Part shown: positions 1 to 11,237 of the stretch, one piece after another | How positions within the stretch are numbered: position 1 is the first letter of the stretch | Layout of the letters: the number at the start of each line of letters is the position of its first letter | DNA from: Pseudevernia furfuracea | Taxonomy: Eukaryota; Ascomycota; Lecanoromycetes; Lecanorales; Parmeliaceae | NCBI GenBank assembly: GCA_022315425.1 | Contig: JAIUPT010000021.1 | Location: forward strand, 1,054,001-1,118,000 | Direction: 5' to 3' | DNA length: 64,000 bases | The notes under the pieces: model-generated | The model's database searches: none | What the model was told of the DNA's origin: nothing | The model's input: only the letters and a program-made list of their open reading frames with translations | Position numbers and translations under genes: made by a program

Positions 1-1045
1 ATGATCACTGGTCTGTGGCGATGATGATGAGATCGATGCCGGCTGCGGTCAGGGCTGCGGCTTCGTCGTTGATGGGAACGAGTTGACGAGTCATTTCTGC
101 TCCGATGGTGACGCTTTGTGGAATCCTCAACTTTCGCACCACCATCAAGATTGAAGCCCTCTAGATCGTCTGCTTCTCGTTTTCTCCTCCTCCTTCTTTC
201 CCGCCGTCTTTCTGCTTCCTCGAGCTCCCTAATCTCACGATTCTTTTCCTCATTCCATTTCTTCCTCTCCCGCTCTACTTCCCGCACCCCGGCTACCCCT
301 TTCTGGATCGCAGCCAGAGGATCGTCAGCTACTGTCCTCATCTTCTCCCTTTCTTTCCGTCTGGGATCTTCGTTGCCCCACACATCTTTTGAAGGCGCCT
401 CCACTTCTTCACCTTCATTCCCAGTCGCACTGATTTCCTGGTACCAAGGCTTTTGACCTATAGCTTGCTTAAAGCCAGCCGCATTTGAGAATCGCATGGT
501 GTATTGATCCTCGAACTCCTTCTGCTTCTTCGCCTTCTCGGCCTCAACCTCTGCATTCTTGGGTGCGTTATGCCTTGTTCCATCCACAGGGAACAAGTTG
601 ATGTGACCTTTTAGGTCCGTTATTGGGGCATCACTGCTCTTTTTGCTCTTCATTTGCATCTCGGCCTTCGCTGGCACGAGAGCGTTGTTCTCCTGTGCGA
701 ATCGTATGTCCCGGTCCGTGTCATCTTCCCCAGCAATCCTTCTTCGTTTCCTCTCCCGATCTGGCCTATCTTCCCTACTTCGTCCAGTTTGTTCTTCTTC
801 GACTGGAGCTGAGGGTGCCTCAACGGGTAGCCCACGTAGTATCTGTATACGTCGTTCGGCATCGACTTCCTGCATACGCTGTTCCTCGGCCTCCTCTCGG
901 GCAGCGGCTGCAGCCTCGTCGCGCTTGACCTTGGCAATGTTGTCGGCATTGTAGACGTTCCATGACTTCTTCCCAAGCAGGTGTCTGAAGTGATGTAAGC
1001 TTTGAAACCAGGGCCGGAAGTAAATATTGAGACTTACAGAGGCAT
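1..1045 (-). CDS. LENG1-like Cir_N-domain protein (3' end cut by window edge)
   Basis: Exon 1 is 1045..1038 (only 8 nt). The intron is 1037..985 (GTAAGT...CAG). Exon 2 starts at 984 and stays open to base 1, so the C-terminus lies outside the window. The protein begins MPLHLLGKKSWNVYNADN, followed by an alanine- and glutamate-rich helix. This is the N-terminal Cir_N signature of the leukocyte receptor cluster member 1 (LENG1) family. Further on there is a PWY motif, a DVWGNEDPRRKERE block, a highly charged coiled coil and an Arg/Ser/His-rich tail. Cir_N proteins are nuclear and often linked to splicing; the RS-like tail fits that, but the exact role is unknown. The start is set by the splice: only the 8-nt exon restores the conserved N-terminus. 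About 330 residues are visible. A TGA at 7..5 is in another frame and does not end this gene. Confidence 0.8.
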
Positions 1046-1863
1046 AATGGGCTATATGGAAGCCAGAAACGAATCTAATGTTTAGAGGCGAGCAAGTAAG
1101 AGCCTGACAAGAGGAATCTGCGCAGGACACCAATGAGTCAGAGCCAACGGGAGTCAAAGTCAAGTAGGGTATAAAGGTCGTATCATTGAGTGGTATTAAT
1201 TAGGTATGGGAACATAGAGTAAATTACGTAGCGGGGTAATATAATGTAACGTTCCTCAAAAAGTAGAGAAGGTTGGCCGATAAAGCTGCTTCCATTACCT
1301 TGGCGCGATTCATTGCTTTCACATTGTCATTTTCATGTCTCATATTCGCGAACTATCAATCTTGGAAAATTCCCCTCTTTCTGAACGCAGCTCGACAATC
1401 CTTTGCCATTTACAGAAGCCGAGTCGTAGGCAGTGTCATGATGCTTGGTTGAATTTGATGCTTGAACAAGGAGGGGACCTTGCCCAAGCTTGTGTGTTAA
1501 AAGAGCCTTGATCGGCTTCTTGCGCTTGGGTAGTCATTAGAATGGGTGAGAAGTCAGGAGCAAAATACCGGCAGGAGATTCAACAGGTAGGGTTATATCC
1601 TTTACCCCCTAGATGGATGAGACATTTCTTTGCCTACAAGAATATATCTGGTGCATTCTACTACTAGTAAGAAATTCACGTCTGGTGTGATTTGTACAGC
1701 AAAGATGTTGTCCCAATGCAGTATATTTGTTACGAGTGTACGAGGATACGGTCAGGGTACTTGCTGTGAGACAAAGTAATCATCATGTCGAGCGAGTGGC
1801 TTTGTTTACAAGTCGGTCCTATGTCGTTGCTCTCCCTCAACATTTCCGTCCTCCTTAGCAGCC
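1046..1863. other. Intergenic region between divergent genes
   Basis: This stretch of 818 bases separates the LENG1-like gene (leftward) from spt3 (rightward), so it must hold both promoters. I see no coding potential, RNA gene or repeat in it. Confidence 0.6.
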
Positions 1864-3027
1864 ATGACGGATCCCAACAGGAATTACCAAACAAGAAGCA
1901 CTATATCTTTCTTGAATGATACATCTGTTCCACTTCCGAAGGATGAGATACCGGAAGGCTACAAGCGGGTTGTGCTGATGCCTGAGCTCCAACAGATGAT
2001 GTTCGTGGCCGGCGAAACAGGAGAGCCATCAAGCGAGACAACAACACTCATCGAACAGATCGTCCACGAACAAGTTATAGAAATGGTTAGCCTCTCCATC
2101 AGCGTATGCTTGCGAAGCTGATATCAAAGTAGCTCAAAAGATCCACGGCTCTTGCAACTCGACGAGGCTCCCGTGCAATCACAACCGCAGATCTATTTTT
2201 TCTGATTCGCCATGACAAAGCAAAGACCTCTCGTCTGAAGACCTTTCTTTCCTGGAAAGATGTTCGAAAGAGTGCCAGAGAGTCTGACGACAAGGGAGGC
2301 GATGCCGCGGATGCTGCAGTAGGCGATGATGCTCTTGGCGGTGTCGATGTCGCTGGTGGACCCTCAGTGCCTGTTAGTGAACTATCCAAAAGAAGTAAGA
2401 AGAAGGTCAAGCTCCCGTGGGACATCTCAAGCTTCTTCAGCGAACAACTGCCGGAGGGCGAAGACGAGGATGACGAAGAAGAGGAAGAAGCAAATGCTGC
2501 CACCATTGTCCGCCTGCAAGCAGCCGACAGACGTACCAGAGGCATGACAAGAGACGAGTATGTCCATTATAGCGAATGCCGCCAAGCTTCCTTTACTTAC
2601 AAGAAAGCCAAGCGATTCCGCGAGTGGGCTGGATTTGGCATCGTGACCGACAGTAAGCCCAACGATGACATCGTAGACATTCTGGGTTTCCTGCTGTACG
2701 ACATCGTCCAGACTTTGACGGAGGAAGCGTTGAAGGTGAAACAAGAAGAAGACCTTAACAAGTCTCGCAACGGCGACTCGGATGCTCAGAGCAAGAAGCG
2801 TAAGAGAGAGACTGGACTGTTCGACCCGCCTGAGGAGGGTACGACGCCCATGACACCGAAGCATGTCAGAGAGGCTTTTCGAAGATTGCAGGAGAGGCCC
2901 ATCCCAGGTAGAGTGAGAGTTTGGATGGGTGGTCCCAGGGCTTTGCAAAGGACTGAGTTGAAGTTGGTATGTTATTTTCCCCTACTGCACTAGTTGAAGC
3001 AGCTTGCTAACGCCATATAAGATTTGA
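1864..3027 (+). CDS. spt3: SAGA complex subunit Spt3
   Basis: Exons are 1864..2085, 2133..2966 and 3022..3027, giving 353 residues. The last exon is just ATT TGA. Spt3 is the SAGA subunit that helps deliver TATA-binding protein to promoters; it carries two histone-fold-like halves. Diagnostic stretches are LQQMMFVAGETGEPSSETT near residues 40-60, then RRGSRAITTADLFFLIRHDK and LKTFLSWKDVRK across the first splice. Later come the family motifs DEYVHYSECRQASFTYKK and FREWAGF, followed by the C-terminal histone-fold half (DIVDILGFLLYDIVQTLTEEAL). An acidic linker lies near residues 150-165. About 29 residues between NYQTR and LQQMMF have no counterpart in yeast Spt3 as I know it; they could be lineage-specific or partly a mis-called start. 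The identification itself is secure. Confidence 0.93.
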
Positions 3028-3344
3028 TATATCAAGGTTTCAAGCATTTGACACGGCGTGATAGCTGGGGAGCTAGCATTGGATGCGATACGATACCCAT
3101 AGCGTTGAATCTGGATCGGGCTTGATACCCACACAGTCATTGACAGAGGCGTTGTCAGTCGTGGTGGCGTCGCGGCTGGCGAAAGAGAAACCTCCCTCTC
3201 TTCTACTTTAGTAGCTTCGGTCTTCAGCACTCTCATAGGCCACAATTCCAAGCTGTTTGTATTGTTTTTATACGCCTTACGCCACGCTTCTGCACGAAAA
3301 TCATGCCGTAATTGCCATGGGTATATGCTATCCCACGCGCAGAC
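3028..3344. other. Convergent intergenic region
   Basis: This stretch of 317 bases lies between the 3' ends of spt3 and snu23. It probably holds both 3' UTRs. No other feature is visible. Confidence 0.5.
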
Positions 3345-3992
3345 TCAACATATAATGCCGCCACCAACCCCCTCATCCTCCTCGGCCTTGATTCCAACAC
3401 CTCCTTCCGTCTTCCTTCTCTTCTCGTTCCTCTTTCGCCTCTTCTCTTCCCTCTCCCGCTCATCTAACTCCTTCCTAACCTCCAACCTCTTCTCCAAATC
3501 AACCACATCCCCAACCCCCTCTTTCTCCTCTCTCTTCTTCTGAGCTAACCACTCTAATCTTTCTCTCACCTCCTCCAAAGTCGCCTTCCTCACCTCCCCG
3601 GTCTGCCCAATAGCCACCAGATGCTGCCGCGAATTCAAATGCTCAAGAAACTGCAAATTGTCCTTGAATGTCAAGTCACAATCCGCACAGTAGAACCCCG
3701 CCCCCCGCCCCCTCTTCCCCGTAGCCGCGCCAGCTGGTACGAGAGAAGTTTTGCCGACATTGTTGGAGACATCGAGACGGGCAGTGCGCGATTCGGTTTC
3801 TTTTGCGTCTGGAGGTGTGGAGGCGCGGGGGAAGTATTTGCGGCCGGCAGCCTTGGCTTCGGCACGAGCTGCGCCCTCCGCTTTATACTTGGTCTCGCGA
3901 TCAGCTGCTTTGGCTGCGTATTCGGTTCTGTCCCAGGTTTTGCGGAATGAGGTGTCGGATGCGGTGGATTTTGAGGGGCCGGAGCCAGACAT
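3345..3992 (-). CDS. snu23: U4/U6.U5 tri-snRNP zinc-finger protein Snu23 (ZMAT2 family)
   Basis: Intronless, 215 residues. Snu23 (human ZMAT2) is a component of the spliceosomal tri-snRNP and B complex. The N-terminus has the family block FRKTWDRTEYAAKAADRE. A U1/matrin-type C2H2 finger follows, with C102, C105, H118 and H124 (YCADCDLTFKDNLQFLEHLN). After the finger the sequence GQTGEVRKATLEEVRERLEW is characteristic of the family, and a lysine/arginine-rich coiled tail resembling a nuclear localisation signal follows. Length is close to the usual 190-220 residues. The start at 3992 is the first ATG and gives the expected N-terminus. The gene is divergent from the transporter at 4349. Confidence 0.92.
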   Translation of the reverse strand: MSGSGPSKSTASDTSFRKTWDRTEYAAKAADRETKYKAEGAARAEAKAAGRKYFPRASTPPDAKETESRTARLDVSNNVGKTSLVPAGAATGKRGRGAGFYCADCDLTFKDNLQFLEHLNSRQHLVAIGQTGEVRKATLEEVRERLEWLAQKKREEKEGVGDVVDLEKRLEVRKELDEREREEKRRKRNEKRRKTEGGVGIKAEEDEGVGGGIIC

Positions 3993-4348
3993 GGCTTGAC
4001 GTTAATAACGGTTTGGTCAGAATTTCGGAAAGATAGATTGGGAAAATGTCCAGATGTTTGGCTGGCATTGACAAGCGCAAAGAGAAAGTATGGGAGTACC
4101 TAAGTTCATAACTAGACGAGAAATGTAAAGTCATTGGCTTTGCAAATCGTACTGCAAGTCTGCAATATTGGAAAAATAAGCGGGCTAGGCGCCGCGGCAA
4201 AGAACCCTATGCCATGTGGCGATCTAACTTTCTTTGGCTTCAGACCCATCGCGTTACATTTGTTTGGTCACGCGAAGCTGCTCTGATGTCCATCGGTCGG
4301 ACTCAGAGCTGACGATGTCTCATCATTCTTGGAAAGAACAGTGCAAGA
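3993..4348. other. Divergent intergenic region
   Basis: These 356 bases separate snu23 (leftward) from the transporter gene (rightward) and must contain both promoters. Several short upstream ATGs in other frames lie just before 4349. Nothing else is recognisable. Confidence 0.5.
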
Positions 4349-7300
4349 ATGCCCGAAAAAGGATCGATGCGCCAAAGAGGCGGCCGCTATGTGGAAAAGC
4401 GAGCGGCGGAGATATGGGAGAACCTAGGGAAGAATAACTTGTGGAAGAGAATCTTGAAGAATGTTACTGCTACTACTTTACTCGTCAGCATATCTCTCAT
4501 CCCAGGTTCTCGGACTGCCATTGGCAAGGCTGCCTATCTGGGGGCTATCACAACGGTGTTTGGCCACCCAGGTCGACGTTTTGGCCAGATGGCTGAAGCG
4601 CTTATCCTTGTTCTCTCCGGAACGGTACTAGGAGTGGCCTGGTCAGTTCTGGGGATCTACCTCGGCTCTCTTGTTATCGAAGAGTACCCACCAGCGGCCT
4701 ACGCGATTCGAGCAATTTTCCTAGCAGCCGTAGTATTGTTCCATGGCTATCTACGATCAAAGACACCTCGGTTGTTTATTTTTGTCTTACTTTTGGTCAT
4801 TGTATCGGTGGTGTCTTTGACATCAACTGCCAAAGCGGTAACACCTCTTTCTGCGACAAACATACTCTATCCAATATTGATCGCCGCGGGATGCATTACG
4901 CTGGTCAATATATGTATTTTTCCTGAATTTAGCTCTAGGTATCTTGGTCAGATGACTCTCGATACATTGAATGACACAGTCAAAGCCCTGGGAGATGCTG
5001 GTACTTACTTTGTCGAATCGAAGAGGGTGATTGATCAGAACAGCGTCAAGACTGGCGAGAAAAGAGCTGATGCTTCTACGACTGGGCCAACTGGATATGC
5101 TACTGATGAAGAACGCGGGCTGTCACGGAAGAAGGTTACTGATTTACCAAAGGCGCCTATGCATATCAAGGCCAGAGACATGCTTAACGGGTTGTTTGCC
5201 AACACGTCCAAAGAGACTGACCACAATGACTTTAAAAAGCCTCTAAAGACGAGTGTGACTGACTTGACAAATATGAAAGCAAAGATACGGAAGAAGCTCT
5301 CAGATTGCAAAGCAGCTCAACAGGAGTGCAACTTTGAGCTCGCTGTATCCGTGTTGCCTCCTCGCAATATGAAACCCATCAGTGTGCGAGCAATGAAAAA
5401 GCTAGTGGCCAACACGATTGCAGTCATAAGCGCCTGTGAATCCAAGTTCGCTCTCCTTGGTAGTGATGACGACGGGAAAGCTTCCAATCTAGAGGAAACA
5501 AAGCCTGGTCCCGAACCTGTAGAGGAGAGCAAGACCCCAACCGTTGCAGCCCTGGTAGGAGCTACGTCCAGCTTGCTTACTCCAGAGTTACCGTTGCCAC
5601 ACGAAGATTTAAAGCATGAAAAGCTGATCACCACTATCGAACAAGACAAAGCAGAGCTTGAGATGATTAAGCCGAAGCGCGAAATCGAATTTGGCGATGC
5701 TCGTCTGCTTCGATATTTATTGGCTAGGGTGGCAAAACCATACGAGGATCTGCACTCTGTCGTCGCTCGGACTGTTGACGTAGTGAGTGCCTGTGTTGCT
5801 TACGCATATGATGTTCCTACTTTACCTTCTGGTGCAAGGGTTCCCAAAGGCATCTTGCTCGAGGAATTGGATATGCAAATGGACATCCTCCAGAAAGCTC
5901 TGCTCCAATTTGACGCAGACTCGGCATCTGCTCTGGAAGGGGCTGCAACCATGCAAGAATTAGAGGGCAAGGAACCCGACATCATGCCTAGAGAAGAAGT
6001 CTTTCTGATGTCATCGTTCATGCTCAATATACGGCAAGCAGCCTCGCATATCGAGAGTATGCTCAAACACTCTCGAGAGCTAGTTGCACGCCGTCAACAA
6101 CGGAACGGACGTCGACGTATGTATGCACCACATATCAAATGGTCGAACTGGTTGTATACAGGTGGCGAAGAGGATGAAGCACTGCCCAACAGTGGGCGCA
6201 AAGGTAATAGACAAGGTGCTTCGGACGAGCGTGAAGACGATGAAGACGACATAGAGTCACTGAGCAGCAGAAAAGCCCTGCTGACTCACGAAGGAGATCT
6301 GGAGAAGAACGCTGTCATTCCAAAGGTCAAGGAAAAAGCTAAGAAACGAGAAAAGGGGTCCAGAGCACAGGATTCCGAGCGTCAAGAAACACCTCACTCA
6401 CTTCGTCTCCGTGGTCAAGCTGCCGACGCATTGGAATGGATCCAGCATTCGGAAGACTTGTTGTATGCCATGAAGCTCGGCGTCGCCGTCTTCCTAGTAC
6501 TTTGGCCTGCGTTCGTGGCTTCTTGGAATACCTGGTACTCTCTCAACCGGGGCCTCTGGGCGGCTTTACAGCTCGTCCTGATCACTGAAGTGTCCATCGG
6601 TACTTCCGTTTGGACGTTTGTTCTTCGGGGCGTCGGCACTACAATTGGGTGTATTTGGGGCTGGGCCGCTGTTGAAGCTCGCGGAGGCAATCCAATTTCT
6701 TGCGCTGTGATGATCTTTGTCGCACTGTTCCCCTGCGCTTACGTACAACTTGGCACGCAATATCCGAAGGCTGGCATGGTTTGCATTGTGAGCATATGCG
6801 TTGTGGCCCTTTCAACAGAGTTAGATACCGTCCCTGGTAGGTTCGATGAACAACTCGTCTGCTTTACAAGCTGACAGAGACTTTAGGGACACCAACTGAG
6901 AATTTCCTCAAGCGATGGATTGCTTTCATGATAGGTGGTCTAGTGGCTTTGATTGTGGAGCTAGTACTACTGCCAGTCAAAGCTCGCACGCGCCTCATTG
7001 AGTCTCTCGCTGCTGCTCTCGAACAAATCCACGAGATGGAGAAATGCATTGCCGCCGGCATCGAGCAGGGTGTCAAGATTGACGTTTTCGCCGCGACAAA
7101 CATCGTACGATTCGAGGACGCGAACGGAAAAGCCACAACCGCCCTACTTGCTGGAGAGACCTTCCTTCCCTTCTGCAGCAATGAGCCAAGGATCAAGGGC
7201 TCCTTCGCAGGCCTCGCTCTGATATACACCGAGATTCTCTTCGTGCTTCACCAGATCGTCGACAGATTGGACAATATGTTGCAGCTACGGACGGCCTATG

Positions 7301-8007
7301 GTTCTGGCCCCTTGGAGGAGCTCAATGCTGAAATTTACCCCTACCGTCGAAATGTCGCTGGTTCTATTACCCTGACACTCTTCGCAATTCATGGTGCCCT
7401 CACGACCAAGCTTCCCCTCCCACAATATCTTCCTTCAGCCCGGCTCGCCCATCTGCGCATGGTCAACCGAGTGCGAGAAGTCGTTCTTGAGAAAGTGGGC
7501 GGCGAAGGTCATGACTCCCATGAGATCACGGCCAAGCTTGCACGCCAGCGGGCCGTGCGGAGGAAATACATGTCTTGGAATGCTGCGTCAGCGGCTCAAG
7601 CGGAGATCATCGAATTTCTGGAGGAGCTCGTCGATTTGACAAAGCTGCTCGTTGGGGCTAATGAGTTCAGAAGCGGTCTTTTGACCAGGCCTACCTACCA
7701 CGATTACGCTGAGAAGCCTCAGACGCAAGACGAGGGCGATGAAGCGAAGGCTGAAGCCAGGGATGAGTTTAGAGAGTCTCCCGTCGATAGTGCAGGCGCT
7801 ACCACAAGAAGGCGCGGGACAACTCTTACTTCGGTGGACGCAGGAGCGGGGCTTACCAGACGTCGGCGAGGAACAACAGACAACTCGAGGAGCGATGATC
7901 AAAATGTACCGGCCAGTCTACGCAGGATACAGAGCCGAAAGCTCGAAGCTGGGATGCGGCGGCAACGGACGAATGAGAGTTGGAAGTCACAGCATCAAGG
8001 GATATAG
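4349..8007 (+). CDS. Putative transporter, ArAE_2/DUF2421 (brefeldin A sensitivity-related) family
   Basis: Exons are 4349..6836 and 6887..8007, giving 1202 residues. The splice restores the run VPGTPTENFLKRW. Architecture: a short basic N-terminus; a first block of about six membrane segments (roughly residues 30-200), including GHPGRRFGQMAEALILVLSG; a long cytosolic region with coiled and charged segments; a second membrane block from about residue 700 (LLYAMKLGVAVFLVLWPAF) to about 860; then a soluble DUF2421-like C-terminus ending in an Arg/Thr-rich tail. This two-block layout matches fungal proteins annotated as ArAE_2_N / FUSC-like / DUF2421, distantly related to aromatic-acid exporters and to fission yeast brefeldin A sensitivity proteins. 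The substrate is unknown. The start at 4349 leaves a 30-residue cytosolic lead; a longer first exon cannot be excluded. Confidence 0.85.
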
Positions 8008-8243
8008 TGCAATGAGAAAGGCGTGTCACATTGTCGGACAACCTCGTCAACTACATGAGCGAGGGCTACCTAGTTTCCATTTCGTACTTCGTTTCCATGG
8101 CTATGGTGAAATTCCATCAAACTTCGGCCATTTCCATGGTCCACCATCTCGTCCAAACATACAATACGAAAGATTTCTCCTGTCCAAGCAATCACCAGAT
8201 ACCATCCGCCCGTGCCGTGATATGTTAGAAGGTGAACAGCCTC

Positions 8244-8778
8244 TCAAGCAGCTACAACATCCTTGTGGCCCTCTGTCTCTCCCATCATGCCTTCCTCTTC
8301 TTCGTCCTCGCCTTTAACCTCAACCTTGACCTTCTTGTTCGGTTTCTCCTCCTCATCATCCTCCAATGGGCTAGGGGCAGCAGCGCGATCAGCGTTCTTC
8401 GGCTTGCGCCCTCCTCCACGCTTCTTGGGAGTGCCAGTAGTACCCCCCTCATTGCCGTTGGCGGGCTTGCGACCCCGCTTCTTGCCAGCCGGGAGCGCGG
8501 CGGCATCCGTCATCGGGTGCGCAGCGGCATCTTTCTTGAGCTGGGCGAAGATTGTCTGGGAGGCACGGAGGGTACGGCCTTGGGGAAGGGTGAGGTTGGC
8601 CCAGTTGGGGTTGGGGTTGGTGTCGTTGATGATGGAGATAAGGAGAGCAAGCTGGTGGGTGTTAGTGGGTCTTTAAGACGAGGAGAGATAAAGTGGAAAG
8701 GGGCTGAACCTTTTCAGTATCGGTCCATTTGGCCTTGGACTCGGAGAGACCGGCCATGGCGGTCTTGTCGGATGTCAT
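8244..8778 (-). CDS. Small AT-hook protein
   Basis: Exons are 8778..8710 and 8651..8244 with an intron 8709..8652, giving 158 residues. The N-terminal part (KAKWTDTEKLALLISIINDT, then NWANLTLPQGRTLRASQ) is a compact helical module that looks Myb/SANT-like and is common in short fungal proteins. The C-terminal half has two AT-hook-type motifs (KKRGRKPAN and GGGRKPKN), a lysine-rich KKVKVEVK segment and acidic runs. This suggests a nuclear, DNA-minor-groove-binding protein. No specific function is known to me. A probable 5'-UTR intron lies upstream. Confidence 0.75.
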
Positions 8779-9491
8779 GATGACTCTAATAGTTCATGAG
8801 ATGAGCTGAGGTTGGGAAGTTAGACAGTGACAGGATAGACTTACGTCTTGAATGAACCGAGGTTGATTGATGTCTGTTGAGGTGTGGTGAGGTTGGAGTT
8901 GTGAAAGGTGGTGGGTGATCTGGGCAGTGTGAGCTCAGGATGATGTCTAGGGCAATGAAAGCTCACTTTAGAGCTCAAATGGCAATAACTGTCTGAGGAT
9001 TCGAGATCGTTGATGAAGCTGCAAGGAGTATTCAGCTCGTGCTTCTAGCATAGGACAGATGCAATGAGCAGACTCTGTGTAGCAGTACCTACGAGAAAGG
9101 GCGGTGGTGTGGAAGTTCGTAGTTGGTGGTTGAAGGTTGGATGGATCGGAATGATAGTGAATGTTTGTTTATCCCAATTTGAAGTCTTGGTTCAGTAGCT
9201 CTTTGCTTAAAGGATTTGACGAGAGTTCCCTCCACAGACACTATAATTAAAGAATTCGAGACCTGCCCTGCGAAGGGAGTTATGGTACATGTCAGAGCAG
9301 AATGGAGTTTTCAAAAGGTTTGTGATCACCCGCATCATAGCCGATTGCTTGTAGAGACCCAAACTGAACTCTGGACCCTCCCTTTTAACATTCGATTACG
9401 CCGAGCGGTGATATCTTCATGGACTTGCACAGTCACGATCATGGGACTAAGCCATTGGCTCAAGTCAATACATTCAGAGCCTGCATAGCTT
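8779..9491. other. Intergenic region with probable 5'-UTR intron of the AT-hook gene
   Basis: On the minus strand a well-formed intron runs from 8844 (GTAAGT) to 8786 (TTAG) just before the AT-hook start codon, so the leader is probably spliced. The rest, up to the 3' end of ist1, shows no coding potential. Confidence 0.45.
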
Positions 9492-10473
9492 TCATTTTTT
9501 CAACGCGGCAAATCGCTTTGCTAGTTCGTCAACGTCTGGTATCTTGCCCCCAACAATATCTTTCTTTGCTCCAGATTCTCCGCTTCTTGTATTGCTCCCG
9601 CTCATCTTAGCCCCAGGCTTAAGCTCTGGTGGCCCAGGCAGTCTGATGCGCGGGTTAAGATTGTCAGTGCTGGGACTCGGAGGAGCTACGCTGACGGGCG
9701 ATCTTGGACCAAGATCTCTTGGGGGCGTAGCTTTGCTCAGCTCAGCTGTCGTCAAGGGCTCTTCCAGGCTCTTCACTGCCAGACCATCCGAGGGGGTGTC
9801 ATCATCTTCATCGTTTTGTCCATCGGGGGACCCTTCCTTCCTCGGCCAATTGACGCCGTAGGTCCTCGCAATTTCCTTCAAGTACAACGTCACAAGTTCT
9901 GGCTCTGGTGGGTCCACCCTGAGCTTCTTGATAACTCTTTCTGCCACCTTACCATCTGAGTTGTCTACCGCCTCAAGCGCAAAGTCCTTCCCATATTTCT
10001 CTACGAGTAGTGCCCTAGCCTGCTGCAGCTCTTTGACGTCTGTCCTCGGTGCTGCGTAAATGATAGACTTGATTGCTTCTTCCAGCCCAGGATCACACTC
10101 TTTAGCTTCCAATAGTCCTGTTCGCGCTAGGAGAAGCTCGCAGTATAGCTCAAGGACTTCTAATAGCTCGGTAGTGATATCGGACCGGATGATATTCTCG
10201 ACACGGATGCGTGCTGATTCCTCTTTACCTTGCTGATTCGCCGCACGCATTAGCTTGATGCCAACCAGCAAGACATATCGAGATGTACTTCAAGCAACAC
10301 AGCCATTGCCCGTCTTTGCTGCTTCGCTATAGCTGTGTCCTTCTGCTGCACCATGCGTAGCCTGCTGATGGATAGCTTGAGCTGGACCTTGATCTTTCCC
10401 TTGGGATAGTCAGCGTGCAGTGTGATAAGCGGCAGATGGGAAAGCTCACAACAATGGCCGAAGAGGGAGCCAT
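9492..10473 (-). CDS. ist1: IST1-family ESCRT-III regulator
   Basis: Exons are 10473..10450, 10399..10289 and 10232..9492, giving 291 residues. Splicing yields MAPSSAIVGKIKVQLKLSIS, then RLRMVQQKDTAIAKQQRRAM and ESARIRVENIIRSDITTELL, which is the classic IST1 (DUF292) helical core. IST1 binds ESCRT-III/Did2 and the MIT domain of Vps4 and modulates Vps4 recruitment in multivesicular-body sorting. The helical domain covers about residues 1-185 and ends near TYGVNWPRKEG. The remainder is a Pro/Ser-rich linker, and the C-terminus DVDELAKRFAALKK is a clear MIT-interacting motif of the kind that docks on Vps4. Its presence at the very end supports the stop at 9492. Confidence 0.92.
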
Positions 10474-11237
10474 CTTGGATATTAGAGCCCTGTTCCCAAA
10501 TGCATTTGGAGAAGTCAAAGCATCAAAACATCAATGCATCCACTCAATCAAGATCTCAGGCGCACATTGATAGGCGGAGCTAACCGAGGCAAGCGCCAGC
10601 CGCGTTGGATCTCCTGCGGTGGTCACACTCACCGGCAATTTGCAAAGGAGGTGTTGATCTTGCTGCCACCCGACAAACCGACGGTGCATCAAGACACTTT
10701 TCGTGGACTATTTTCGTGTGAGAGGGGGACAGATGTGAAATATGACTCTTATTTGTCCGGACTGTTGCTCCGGAAGGAAGCAATCTATATCACGTGCAAC
10801 TAAATTGACCCCGCCGGGTGGTGATGAGCATAAAGTAAGATCTTACTTACCCTACAGTTTATTCTTCGATCCACCTCATGGCAATTCCCAACGGTAAGAA
10901 ACAAAAAACAAGAAACAAAAGATAAGAGACAAGATATAAGAAACAAGATACAAGATACAAGATACAAGATACAAGAAAAGTGCCTTTGTAGCAAGTTCCT
11001 CTTGTACAACGGTAAGTACCCTTCTTGAAGAACACAAGGCTTCTCTCTTTACTTCCTTCATCATAACTTTGTCCTACAATAGAAAGTCCATTCTATTTCA
11101 ACTCTACCTAGCCCCAACCTCCAACAGAAACACTTCCTACAATACATCTTCGGTCAGTCACTTCCAATTTGGAGGACATAGCCACTGCAACCATTGCACT
11201 AGCTTTGCACCAAGCCGCAAGCTGATCACTTAGTAGA
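10474..11237. other. Intergenic region with short tandem repeats
   Basis: This stretch of 764 bases lies between the ist1 promoter side and the F-box gene start. It contains an A-rich ACAAGAT repeat tract (see separate entry). Open frames here look random and are not called. Confidence 0.5.
10943..10975. repeat. (ACAAGAT)n short tandem repeat
   Basis: Four perfect 7-bp ACAAGAT units followed by a partial ACAAG. A degenerate A-rich flank from about 10895 repeats similar words (AAGAAACA, ACAAGATATAAG). Likely a slippage-prone microsatellite in the 5' region of the F-box gene. Confidence 0.85.

Noticed and set aside
10534..10803. 89-codon plus-strand frame upstream of the F-box gene
   Set aside because: Lies in the ist1/F-box intergenic region with no protein-like conservation; probably chance.
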